DNA from: Planctomycetia bacterium
GTDB taxonomy: Bacteria > Planctomycetota > Phycisphaerae > Phycisphaerales > UBA1924
Assembly (NCBI GenBank): GCA_005776545.1
Contig: SXOY01000146.1
Coordinates: 1 to 10,143 of the forward strand
Direction of reading: 5' to 3'
Length of the DNA stretch: 10,143 nt
The translations under genes were made by a program, and so were the position numbers. Below are positions 1-7,216 of the stretch, one piece after another (position 1 is the stretch's first letter; each line of letters begins with the position of its first letter). Under the pieces are notes generated by a model. That model made no database searches. It saw only the letters and a program-made list of their open reading frames with translations, and was not told the DNA's origin.

Positions 1-154
1 AGTAGTGGATGCCCTCATCCGCGCCAACAAAGACTTCGATTTCCTGATCATTCCCGGGGCTGGTCACGGCGCAGGAGAATCAAACTACGGCCGCCGCCGC
101 AGACAAGATTTCTTCGTCCGCAATCTACTCAACGTCGAACCGCGGGCAAATTGA
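1..154 (+). CDS. S9 family (DPP-IV-like) serine peptidase, C-terminal end
   Basis: Only the last 50 codons are inside the window (frame begins at base 2, TGA at 152-154). The segment [10 protein letters not shown], then [10 protein letters not shown] and LLNVEPRAN, matches the C-terminal end of prolyl-oligopeptidase/dipeptidyl-peptidase IV type S9 enzymes. In that family the His of the G-x-GHG turn (here codon 65-67) is the catalytic triad histidine, and the YG-RRR-DFF-LL stretch is the last helix of the alpha/beta-hydrolase domain. These enzymes cleave dipeptides or short peptides and are usually exported in planctomycetes; the export signal would lie outside the window. Nothing truncates this copy. 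A second copy of the same terminal stretch lies at 803-874. Family assignment is firm; substrate cannot be judged. Confidence 0.85.
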   Translation, partial: VVDALIRANKDFDFLIIPGAGHGAGESNYGRRRRQDFFVRNLLNVEPRAN

Positions 155-211
155 CACACTGCGTCCATGCAACCACCAACGCCAACATGCAACGCCCATC
201 CCCGCTAAAAG

Positions 212-236
212 AACCGGAAGCGTGAGCGCCCCGGTT
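212..236 (-). terminator. Hairpin between convergent genes, probable terminator or REP-like repeat
   Basis: AACCGG (212-217) pairs with CCGGTT (231-236), and an inner GCG-TGAG-CGC stacks inside it (220-229). Read on the minus strand the hairpin is followed by TTCTTTT, which suits termination of the membrane-protein gene ending at 286. The plus-strand peptidase gene ends 58 bases before it. From memory, very similar GGAAGCGTGAGCGCC-cored hairpins recur between genes in planctomycetes, so this may be a dispersed palindromic repeat as well as a terminator. Confidence 0.55.
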
Positions 237-285
237 GAAAGCCCAACCCACTCCCGGCACTCAAGTGAAAGCGCGGGCGCAGCTC

Positions 286-795
286 TCACCTACCCGCTTC
301 GTCCTGCATCGCATGTGCGGAAAGCACTGGGCGACGCGGATCGCGCGGCGCTGGCACCCCCGCATTGCTCTCTGGCGGCATACCACCCCCACTTCGAAAC
401 TGCCGCCAGTTCCAATATCCGGCGCTAGCGACGACCCACAGCGTCGACACAAGCACAACCAGCGCACATCCGAAGTCAATATGCTCGCCAAACGCGCCGC
501 GGCCAGCACGCACGTCAGCGACGACCCGAATAGCACTCATCACTGCTAGAGCGCCGCAGGGAACAATGATGAGCGTCCACAACATCCATATTCCGCGCTC
601 TCGCTCGTGGCTTTCGATGCAGCTAATCCACATAGTCCCGGCAAACATCACCCCCGCCGAGATCGCGCCAGGAAGCAATTGTCCCGCCACGACACAGCCA
701 GCGAGATATCCAACCGCCAGCAGTCCCGGCATCAGGACGACCCGCTTAATCGAGTCGATTCTCGCCGTCGAAAGCGCTATCCGGTCGATCTGCAT
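286..795 (-). CDS. Hypothetical four-helix membrane protein
   Basis: I do not recognise this 169-aa protein. It has a short polar N-terminus, then about four hydrophobic segments (roughly residues 18-40, 43-60, 69-92 and 108-126), then a polar Pro/Arg-rich tail of about 40 residues, so it should sit in the cytoplasmic membrane. A charged stretch with ESHERERG joins helices 2 and 3. The ATG at 793-795 is the most upstream possible start, because an in-frame TAG lies three codons before it; no clear Shine-Dalgarno sequence precedes it. It runs opposite to the S9 peptidase gene on its left, and its start codon lies only 7 bases from the S9 relic at 803-874, so it appears to occupy the space once held by that gene's body. 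It follows the gene ending at 882 by 86 bases and could be the last member of that transcript. A chance ORF is possible but unlikely given the clean hydrophobic pattern. Confidence 0.6.
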   Translation of the reverse strand: MQIDRIALSTARIDSIKRVVLMPGLLAVGYLAGCVVAGQLLPGAISAGVMFAGTMWISCIESHERERGIWMLWTLIIVPCGALAVMSAIRVVADVRAGRGAFGEHIDFGCALVVLVSTLWVVASAGYWNWRQFRSGGGMPPESNAGVPAPRDPRRPVLSAHAMQDEAGR

Positions 796-802
796 CGCTA
801 AA

Positions 803-874
803 TTCTATGGTCGTCGCCGCCGCAACGATTTCTTCTTCAGTGGCTTGCTCTACGTCAAACCTCGCACAGACTGA
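803..874 (+). pseudogene. Relic of a second S9 peptidase gene (last 23 codons)
   Basis: Read on the plus strand, this stretch gives FYGRRRRNDFF, then LLYVKPRTD and TGA. It lines up codon for codon, without gaps, with [11 protein letters not shown]...[13 protein letters not shown] at 83-154: the YGRRRR block, DFF, LL, V and PR are all shared, and the distance to the stop codon is identical. Many of the matching codons differ at their third bases, so the copies are old paralogues rather than a fresh duplication. Upstream of about base 800 the resemblance stops: the GxGHG catalytic motif is absent and the DNA there is the start of the opposite-strand membrane-protein gene. The reading frame stays open upstream to base 365, but that part has no S9 features. 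The sequence shows the match; the loss of the rest of a tandem paralogue is inference. Confidence 0.75.
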
Positions 875-881
875 ATCCAGC

Positions 882-1673
882 TTATAACAAATATCCAAAG
901 ACCTTACGCACCGCCTCTTGATTCACTCCATCAGTTCCCCTCCATAGGCCTGCCGGGTATCCCATCTCTGTATAGCAGATGGGCTCGGCACCTCGCATTT
1001 GCCGGTCGAGATACCCCGGGTTCTTCTCGGTTCCAAGCACGCCGCAGTACCCCAGAATAGCGACTAGATTTTGACGTTCACTCAGACTTCCCCGCACATG
1101 CGGTCCAAGCAGTTTGGGGAGCGCTGTCCCCGTTGTCCGCGGCGGGACTTCTCCAATTGCCTGCAAAATGTCTTTCAGCGTCTCGATCGCATCATCATTC
1201 GGACGCAAATGCTCCGCAATCGCAAATTGCTCAAGGTCAAACGCGGCATACACGATATCTCTGTGCCGCACCCCTCCCCACTTCAGCCGCTCAAAGTTCA
1301 GTACGTTAAGGTCTTCTTTCTCTCCTTTGATTGCACCGTATCCGCAGTGATCGCATACTCCGCGACGCCCTTTAACTTTGTGCGGCGTGAGTCTTGACAT
1401 GATTGCGTAACTGCCCAGGGCAGACCGCTCGTCCATCCTTCCGTTACGCAGGCTCGCCACGAACGCATCCGCCACCGCCCGCAGCGTCGTCTTCTTCACC
1501 GCCTCAAGCACTCGTTTCACAACTTCTGCGTGCGTGTATGTGACCGGATCAAACATCACCCCAGCTCGCTTCGCATATTCAAAGTCCTTCGCCGGCGTGC
1601 TGTACACATCCTTCCACCCTCCTGCACTCCAGTACGTCTTGAACAAGATGTTGACGGCGCGGTCATCCAGCAT
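882..1673 (-). CDS. Hypothetical protein with a single CxxC motif
   Basis: I do not recognise this 263-aa protein. The start is set at the ATG 1671-1673 because AAAGGAGAGA, the best Shine-Dalgarno sequence in the window, lies about 9 bases upstream (1681-1690); a GTG ten codons earlier would put that site inside the gene. The protein is soluble and mostly helical in appearance. Its middle carries CDHCGY, half of a possible zinc site, followed by a basic-aromatic stretch (ERLKWGGVRHRD). The C-terminus has aromatic/Gly motifs (ILGYCGVLG, GYPAGLWRGTDGVN) that look conserved in style. It starts 31 bases after the PH-domain gene and is probably the distal gene of the der-miaA transcript. The strong ribosome site suggests it is well translated. 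A nucleic-acid-related role would be a guess from the CxxC and basic residues only. Confidence 0.75.
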   Translation of the reverse strand: MLDDRAVNILFKTYWSAGGWKDVYSTPAKDFEYAKRAGVMFDPVTYTHAEVVKRVLEAVKKTTLRAVADAFVASLRNGRMDERSALGSYAIMSRLTPHKVKGRRGVCDHCGYGAIKGEKEDLNVLNFERLKWGGVRHRDIVYAAFDLEQFAIAEHLRPNDDAIETLKDILQAIGEVPPRTTGTALPKLLGPHVRGSLSERQNLVAILGYCGVLGTEKNPGYLDRQMRGAEPICYTEMGYPAGLWRGTDGVNQEAVRKVFGYLL

Positions 1674-1704
1674 ACACAACTCTCTCCTTTCAACTACAAA
1701 CACA

Positions 1705-2298
1705 TCATTGCTTCTGTAACGTACTCTTCACCAACCGCTCCACACTGTGCACATCCGCAATTCCAAGAAATCCACGCGGCCTCATCACTGGCTGCTCATT
1801 CTGTGTGTACCCCGCATCCACCTCCTCAAAAACCAGATCGCCGCTGCCATCGGGCCGTTCGTGCTTACTCATCGTCCCAAGCTGCGATGCCCTATACGAA
1901 TACACACTCCGCACACTGTCGCGCCAGTTCCCCTCAATAACAATCGCCCGTCGCGGCGTAAGCCCATACACCGTTCGGGCAGCCCGCCTCTTCGCGGCCC
2001 AACCAGTCCCAAATGTCAACACGCACCCAATAATCAGAAATGGCACACCAAGCAGCGGAAAGTACACCGGCGGTGGCGATTTGGTTGAAGCCCCCATCAT
2101 CGCAAACGCCGCACCGATCCACAAAAGCGCGAACCCGCCAAAGACCATCCCAAATACACGCAGCCCTCTCTGCCCGCGTGCAAACGCTTTGGAATCCGGC
2201 GCAGCTTTCCACACCAGATTCTCTCCAGATTCCAATTCTCGCTTGAGCGCATCCAGCAATTCCTGCGATGGCTCTCCGGGCATTCTCAGTTCGTCCAT
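1705..2298 (-). CDS. Membrane protein with two helices and a probable bacterial PH-like domain
   Basis: The 197-aa product has a soluble N-terminus with the motif LESGENLVWKAAPD, two transmembrane segments (about residues 45-69 and 77-101, separated by a Pro-rich turn), then a cytosolic domain of about 95 residues. That domain starts with YGLTPRRAIVIEG and continues with SGDLVFEE and a C-terminal helix. The pattern 'E.L.W...P', two helices, then 'Y.LT..R....', is what I know from bacterial PH-like (bPH) membrane proteins of unknown function. The domain call is by pattern only. The ATG at 2296-2298 lies 21 bases after the miaA stop; a second ATG at 2281-2283 is an alternative start. No strong Shine-Dalgarno sequence is visible, so translation may depend on coupling with miaA. 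Confidence 0.7.
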   Translation of the reverse strand: MDELRMPGEPSQELLDALKRELESGENLVWKAAPDSKAFARGQRGLRVFGMVFGGFALLWIGAAFAMMGASTKSPPPVYFPLLGVPFLIIGCVLTFGTGWAAKRRAARTVYGLTPRRAIVIEGNWRDSVRSVYSYRASQLGTMSKHERPDGSGDLVFEEVDAGYTQNEQPVMRPRGFLGIADVHSVERLVKSTLQKQ

Positions 2299-2319
2299 GG
2301 CACAAGTTTACCCGAGATT

Positions 2320-3249
2320 TCAACCTTCTGCCATCGCCTCAAGCACCTTACCCGCCCAGTGCTCCTGTGCCATCACTTCCGCATCAATCCACACACTCCG
2401 CGGCGTCAATCTGAGCCTTTTCAACCACGTCCGCTGGTTCTTCCCGAACCTACGCGTCTCGATCTTGATCTCTTCAACCGCTTCATCCAGCGTGCATCGT
2501 CCTTCGAGATGTTCGAGCAGTTGCTTGTACCCAAGAGCCTCGCACGCTTGCGGCCCCAGTTTCCCAGCGCGATGCAAGTCGGTGACTTCCTGCAGGAAGC
2601 CCGCTTCCATCATCGCTTTCACTCGAGCATTGATTCGTTTGTTGATTGCCTCAACAGGCCATAGCAAGCCCACCAGCACCCGATCGTCTTTCCGCGGCAG
2701 TTCTTCCCATTGTTTCTGCAACTGCGAAATCGGCGTTCCAGTCTGGCGATACACCTCAAGTGCGCGAATCGTGCGACGCTCATCGTTTGCATGAATTCGT
2801 TCAGCCGCGACTGGATCAACTCGTTCAAGTTCGGATCGCAATTCAGTAATCGGAATCTGTCGAAGCGTGTCTCGAAGCGACGCATCTGGTTCAGGACCTT
2901 CGAACAGACCATTGAGCAGTGCCATCACGTAGAGGTTCGTTCCGCCGACCACTATCGGAGTGCCGCCGCGAGACTGAATGTCTGCGATCACGCGCTCAGC
3001 GCGAGTCAGCCAGTCATGCACCGTGAACGGCTCAATACTCGCCGGATCCACGATGTTCATCATGTGGTGGGGCAGCGCATTGAGTTCTTCGGGCGACGGC
3101 TTGGCAGTGCCAATATCCATGCCGCGGTAAATCGTGAAAGCATCTGCGCTCACGATCTCGGGGCCTGGCACTTGCGCAGCGATCGCCATCGCCAACGCGC
3201 TCTTGCCGCCAGCAGTCGGACCAACGATGATGGGAAACCGCTTTGTCAC
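2320..3249 (-). CDS. miaA: tRNA dimethylallyltransferase
   Basis: MiaA transfers a dimethylallyl group from DMAPP to N6 of A37 in tRNAs reading UNN codons, the first step towards ms2i6A. The 309-aa length is normal. Visible family motifs in order are the P-loop GPTAGGKS (residues 10-17), the DAFTIYRGMDIGTAKP segment (the family usually has D-S-x-Q-x-Y here, so Ser and Gln are replaced while the Asp is kept), PHHMMNIVDP, GGTNLYVMALLNGL, RTIRALEVYRQTG, ALGYKQLLEHLEG, and the C-terminal TRRFGKNQRTWLKR. The start is GTG (3247-3249); the TGA of the zinc-finger gene lies 6 bases upstream, and there is no obvious Shine-Dalgarno sequence, so translational coupling is likely. The PH-domain gene follows after 21 bases. 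Confidence 0.96.
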   Translation of the reverse strand: MTKRFPIIVGPTAGGKSALAMAIAAQVPGPEIVSADAFTIYRGMDIGTAKPSPEELNALPHHMMNIVDPASIEPFTVHDWLTRAERVIADIQSRGGTPIVVGGTNLYVMALLNGLFEGPEPDASLRDTLRQIPITELRSELERVDPVAAERIHANDERRTIRALEVYRQTGTPISQLQKQWEELPRKDDRVLVGLLWPVEAINKRINARVKAMMEAGFLQEVTDLHRAGKLGPQACEALGYKQLLEHLEGRCTLDEAVEEIKIETRRFGKNQRTWLKRLRLTPRSVWIDAEVMAQEHWAGKVLEAMAEG

Positions 3250-3255
3250 TTGAGT

Positions 3256-3588
3256 TCAGACCGGACGCGACCAGGTGACTTCCTTGTCTTTTTCCAGCAT
3301 TTTGGCGGCGTTTCTAGCGCATTCTTCGCAGATCCATGTGCCTTGTGTCATTGGGCTTTCCCACGCAGCACGGTCTTTGTGTTGCAGGCACATCACACAA
3401 CTTCCCAGATCACCCATCGGTCCGCTCGGCGGATCGCTCAGGACCGACATGCGATAGGCTAGTGATAGACAACTGCCGCAGATAAGCGAACCTTTGTGTC
3501 CTTCTACCATGGGCCGATCTTCCGACCAGGCCTGCATGCAGAAATCACATTTGAAGTAGTCGTTGCCATCGGCATCTGTGTCATGCAT
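3256..3588 (-). CDS. Small protein with two tandem ClpX-like C4 zinc fingers
   Basis: The 110-aa product carries two sets of four cysteines: C14-x2-C17-x19-C37-x2-C40 and C64-x2-C67-x19-C87-x2-C90. The sets lie exactly 50 residues apart and have identical spacing, which indicates an internal duplication. The second finger reads ICEECARNAAKML after the third cysteine, close to the YICDEC...C-N helix of the ClpX zinc-binding domain (C-x2-C-x18-C-x2-C). ClpX itself has one such finger fused to an AAA+ domain; no ATPase is present here. A free dimer-like pair could bind a partner protein, but the partner is unknown. The ATG at 3586-3588 has AGAGGA 13 or so bases upstream, a rather long spacing. 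It lies between the ABC exporter (32-base gap) and miaA (6-base gap), and is probably co-transcribed with both. Confidence 0.85.
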   Translation of the reverse strand: MHDTDADGNDYFKCDFCMQAWSEDRPMVEGHKGSLICGSCLSLAYRMSVLSDPPSGPMGDLGSCVMCLQHKDRAAWESPMTQGTWICEECARNAAKMLEKDKEVTWSRPV

Positions 3589-3620
3589 GTGTATTTCTCA
3601 TTCCTCTTTCATCGCCCCGA

Positions 3621-5522
3621 TCAATTGATGCCGCGTTGATGGCGCGTCAGCAATTGATATACCTCGCACCGTTTCAGTAATTCGTCGTGCCGCCCAACAT
3701 CCACAATTCGACCTTGATCCATCACCACAATCCGGTCTGCTGAGAGCATGGTGCTGAGGCGATGGGCGACGATCAGCGTTGTCCGACCTTGTGAGAATTC
3801 ATTGATCGCTGCGTTGATTTGTGCCTCCGAATCTGCATCGATCATGCTGGTTGCTTCATCCAGAATCAAGATCGCGGGGTCACGGAGAATTGCCCGGGCG
3901 ATTGCAATTCGCTGACGCTGGCCACCAGACAAACTCGCGCCCTGTTCGGCCACTTCGGTGTCATAGCCTTGGGCGAGTTTGGAGATGAAGTCGTGTGCTC
4001 TCGCACGTTTTGCTGCATCCACGATCTGATCTTCAGTCAATCCGGTGGCCGCCCCGTAGGTGATATTTCCACGAATTGACCTTTTGAACAAGACAGTTTC
4101 CTGGGTCACCACACCGATCTGTCGGCGTAAGCTGCGGATATTGAAATCGCGGATTTTATTTGCGTCGATCAGAATTCCGCCGCCATTTGCAGTGGGTTCG
4201 AAGAGGCGGGGAACAAGCGAGAGCAAGGTGGTTTTGCCACAGCCATTGGGTCCCACAATGGCAACTTTTTCGCCATGCTGGATGGTGAGGTTGATATCAA
4301 CCAGTGATGCCCGCTCGGAACCTTGGTAGCAAAAATGCACATTCTGGAACTCGATCGCATTGCTGTGACGCGGGAGCTTTGGCAGGCGGGAATCATGCCC
4401 TGGCTCTGGGGTTGATTCCATCAATTCCCGCAACCGCTCAGCGCCGCCGCTGGATGCCTGAATGTCATTGACCAGTCCCGACAAGGGCTTGAAACTCGCG
4501 CCCGCAGCACCCAGTGCAACCAGGACGGCAATCAGGGTTTCGCCGCTAAGATGGCCGTCGAAGATGGCTTTGGCCGCGACCAGAATCAGTGTGCCAAGAA
4601 CAAGGATTGTCAGCGTTTCAACAAGCGGGCTTGAGAGTGCCCGGGCGGTCCGGACTTTATTGAGTTCCAGCATCACCTTCTTGTTGATGCGATGAAAACG
4701 ACCTGCTTCAAATCGTTCCGCGGAATGGACCTTGACAACGCGCAGCCCTTGCAGGCTTTCGGTGGCCGCCAGTTGCATTTCAGATTGCGAGACCAGTGCC
4801 TTCTTGCTGTATCGCCGGATGCGTGTGCCCAGTTTCTTGATCACCAGGAACATGATCGGAGCGACGATCACAGTTCCTAATGTTAATTGCCAACTTATAA
4901 CAAGTGCAGCGACCAGTGCGCCTACACCCTTGACCGCCTGTGAGACAGCTTTGCTCACGAGCGCGGTCATTCCCTGCGAAAGCGAGTTGGTGTCGTTCAC
5001 GATGCGACTGATGACATCAGTTGCGCCGCCCTGTGCATTTCCCGCGCTGCTGCGCACCACCAGCCCCAGAGGCAAGCGAAGTACACGGTGAAAGGCCTCT
5101 CTGCGAATCGCCGTTGTCGTTTTATTAACAAGTGTCAATGACAGATAGGCATGGAGGAAGTTCGCGGTTGATCCGATCACCGTCAGCAGTCCGAGCCATG
5201 ACACGATAAACGTAATGCTCGACCAGGGAGTGGTGGGAAGTTTTTCGATAGCCCATGCGGGTATCTTGGTCGTGTGTTTGGGATCGCTATTGAAATCGAT
5301 CGCCTGCTGTGACAGCGCGCGTCGGGATTCTGCTTTGCTGCTCAATACCGCGTTGATCACCGGGGTAGCACCAACCAGGCCGCCGGCGAGGCTTCCGCCG
5401 GAAACAACCGCAAAAATCATGGCTGCGATGAGAAGTTTTTTGTAGCGAAGCATCCGCTTGGAGAATTCCCAGAACGGATCGCCTTTGGCTGTCCCAAGTT
5501 GGCGGGACGTTGGCAGGCTCAA
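3621..5522 (-). CDS. ABC exporter, fused membrane and ATPase domains (MsbA-like)
   Basis: This 633-aa half-transporter should dimerise in the cytoplasmic membrane and export a lipid, lipid-linked or other hydrophobic substrate. Residues about 30-385 form the six-helix type IV exporter domain; the first helix (LLIAAMIFAVVSGGSLAGG) is followed by a periplasmic loop of some 50 residues. The ATPase domain has Walker A GPNGCGKTT (about 424-432), Q-loop VTQETVLF, signature LSGGQRQRIAIARA (about 529), Walker B ILILDEAT (about 550), D-loop and the switch histidine in VAHRLS (about 585), all intact. The start is TTG (5520-5522) and overlaps the der TGA in the four-base string TTGA, typical of translational coupling; later in-frame starts would cut into the N-terminal amphipathic region. 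The exact substrate cannot be read from sequence, and the neighbours (der, miaA) do not help. Confidence 0.92.
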   Translation of the reverse strand: MSLPTSRQLGTAKGDPFWEFSKRMLRYKKLLIAAMIFAVVSGGSLAGGLVGATPVINAVLSSKAESRRALSQQAIDFNSDPKHTTKIPAWAIEKLPTTPWSSITFIVSWLGLLTVIGSTANFLHAYLSLTLVNKTTTAIRREAFHRVLRLPLGLVVRSSAGNAQGGATDVISRIVNDTNSLSQGMTALVSKAVSQAVKGVGALVAALVISWQLTLGTVIVAPIMFLVIKKLGTRIRRYSKKALVSQSEMQLAATESLQGLRVVKVHSAERFEAGRFHRINKKVMLELNKVRTARALSSPLVETLTILVLGTLILVAAKAIFDGHLSGETLIAVLVALGAAGASFKPLSGLVNDIQASSGGAERLRELMESTPEPGHDSRLPKLPRHSNAIEFQNVHFCYQGSERASLVDINLTIQHGEKVAIVGPNGCGKTTLLSLVPRLFEPTANGGGILIDANKIRDFNIRSLRRQIGVVTQETVLFKRSIRGNITYGAATGLTEDQIVDAAKRARAHDFISKLAQGYDTEVAEQGASLSGGQRQRIAIARAILRDPAILILDEATSMIDADSEAQINAAINEFSQGRTTLIVAHRLSTMLSADRIVVMDQGRIVDVGRHDELLKRCEVYQLLTRHQRGIN

Positions 5523-7144
5523 TCGTCATCCTCGAAATACTCTGAGACCTCTTCGGGTGTTGTGTCCTTGGGAGTCTTGGTCTTGACCTTGGCGCCGCGG
5601 CGTGCCGCGAATCCTTCGGTAAATGACCCAGCCTCAGCCAATGGACGTTCATCCTTATCCGCATCAGTCTTGCGTGCACGCACGTTGAGCTTGATCGGCA
5701 CTTCAGAGAATGGCAGCTCTTCGCGGAAGCGATTGACCAGGTAGCGCTGGTACGTCTGAGTGAACATCGCGGGCCGATTGACAACCAGCGCGATTTCCGG
5801 CGGGTTGGTCCCGACCTGTGCAACGTAGTAGATCTTGGCGTGTACACCCTGCTTGTCGCTGGGCGGACGAAGTTCGATGAGCTTACGGATCAGGCGATTG
5901 AGTACGCCTGTGGTGACGCGGGTCTCTGACTGCTTCTGCATGTCGAAGGCCAGGTCCAATGTCTCTTTGACATTGAGGCCTTTTTTTGCGCTCATGAATG
6001 CGATTGGTGCGTGCGACAATCCGCCCAGTTCGCGGCGAAGATATTGCTCGTAATCTTCGGGAGTGACTTCGGTGCCTTTGCGGCCTTTCTTGCCGCGGGC
6101 GCCACCTTCATCGCGGTCCCACTTGTTCACAACGATGATGACTGGCTTGAATGCTTTTTGGCACATCATTGCCAGTTGCTCATCGACTTGACTCAGTTTC
6201 AGAGTCGCATCGATCAGGAGCATGACGACATCTGAGCGGTCGATCGCACGCTTGGCGCGATCGAGGGCGTAGACCTCAACCATGCTCTGGAAGCTCTTTT
6301 TGCGGCGGAGACCTGCGGTGTCGATCGCGACAATCGAGCGGCCATCGAGTTCAAAGCGAACGTCGACAGCATCGCGGGTGGTGCCTGCGATTTCACTCAC
6401 GATCATGCGCGGCTCGCCTGCGAGGGTGTTGACCAACGTGCTCTTGCCAGCGTTGCGCTTGCCGATGATGGCCACCTGCAGATCAGCTCGGCGGGCTTTT
6501 TCATCTGTGTTGTCGGGCAACGCTTCATACAGGAAGTCCTGCAACTCGCGGCGCATGTAATTGTTCTTTGCAGAACAGAGCCAGGGTTGACCAAAGCCAA
6601 GACCGGCGAGTTCCTGAGCGTGACTTTCCCAGCGCGGTCCATCGACCTTGGTGGCGACGACTTGCACGTTGAGTTTCTTGGCTTTGGCGCGAGCTTCTTT
6701 GCCGGGCTTCTTGCCTTGAGCCTTCTTGGAAGATGGACCGAGTTTGCCTTCGCGCAAAAGCTTGGCAATTTCCAAGTCGTGCGGCGTAATGCCTGCCTGG
6801 GTATCGACGGCAAAGAGGACAAGATCGGACGTCTCGATTGCCGCTTCGATCTGTGATTCGATGTCGCCGGTCAAAGTTGCCAAGTCGGCGCCGACATCGT
6901 CGTAGCGTTCACCCTGGGCGACATAGACGCCGAAGCCGCCGGTATCGATGAATTCGACGGGCTTGGTAGCTTCGCCGGAGTTCTTACCTTTTGGGTGCTG
7001 GAGTTCGACGATGGCAACAACGCGATCGCGCGTGACACCCGGAGTCGGGTCCACGATGGAGACTTTGGAACCCGCGAGCATGTTGAGCAGCGAGCTTTTG
7101 CCCACATTGGGGCGACCGACGATAGCGACGCGAGGAATAGGCAT
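5519..7144 (-). CDS. der: GTPase Der (EngA), ribosome biogenesis factor
   Basis: Der has two tandem GTPase domains and a KH-like domain and acts in late assembly of the large ribosomal subunit. Domain 1 shows GRPNVGKS (10-17), PTPGVTRDR, DTGG, TKVD (near 166, in place of NKxD, a change also seen in other active GTPases) and CSAK. Domain 2 shows GKRNAGKS (near 228), AGTTRDA, DTAGLRRK, NKWD (near 339) and MSAK, followed by the KH-like region to about 500. At 541 aa it is longer than the usual 440-490: extra stretches lie near residue 55 (KGKNSGEATK), at about 135-160 (a Lys-rich run), near 345 (GGARGKKGRKG), and in an acidic C-terminal tail ending EYFEDDD. The ATG at 7142-7144 places the P-loop normally; the frame is open further upstream but without Der-like content. 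No Shine-Dalgarno sequence is apparent. Confidence 0.95.
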   Translation of the reverse strand: MPIPRVAIVGRPNVGKSSLLNMLAGSKVSIVDPTPGVTRDRVVAIVELQHPKGKNSGEATKPVEFIDTGGFGVYVAQGERYDDVGADLATLTGDIESQIEAAIETSDLVLFAVDTQAGITPHDLEIAKLLREGKLGPSSKKAQGKKPGKEARAKAKKLNVQVVATKVDGPRWESHAQELAGLGFGQPWLCSAKNNYMRRELQDFLYEALPDNTDEKARRADLQVAIIGKRNAGKSTLVNTLAGEPRMIVSEIAGTTRDAVDVRFELDGRSIVAIDTAGLRRKKSFQSMVEVYALDRAKRAIDRSDVVMLLIDATLKLSQVDEQLAMMCQKAFKPVIIVVNKWDRDEGGARGKKGRKGTEVTPEDYEQYLRRELGGLSHAPIAFMSAKKGLNVKETLDLAFDMQKQSETRVTTGVLNRLIRKLIELRPPSDKQGVHAKIYYVAQVGTNPPEIALVVNRPAMFTQTYQRYLVNRFREELPFSEVPIKLNVRARKTDADKDERPLAEAGSFTEGFAARRGAKVKTKTPKDTTPEEVSEYFEDDD

Positions 7145-7184
7145 AATGAGGTGACAAGTGTATGCGTTGTGATTTCGTTTGTAT

Positions 7185-7216
7185 GGTTGGCTCTTGTGCG
7201 GCGGGGGGTTGGCTCT
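7185..7216. repeat. 10-bp direct repeat with 22-bp period upstream of der
   Basis: GGTTGGCTCT occurs at 7185-7194 and again at 7207-7216, so the two copies lie on the same face of the helix, about two turns apart. They sit 41-72 bases upstream of the der start; the second overlaps the stop codon of the 220-aa gene. A regulator site is possible, but two 10-base copies can also arise by chance. Confidence 0.35.

Noticed and set aside
365..802. Plus-strand open frame joined to the S9 relic
   Set aside because: Its translation has no S9 motifs and is Ser/Thr/Pro/Ala-rich, as expected for the antisense of a hydrophobic membrane-protein gene. Only the part from 803 is S9-like.
1674..1703. GTG start ten codons upstream for the 263-aa protein
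   Set aside because: It would place the strong Shine-Dalgarno sequence inside the gene; the ATG at 1671-1673 is correctly spaced from it.
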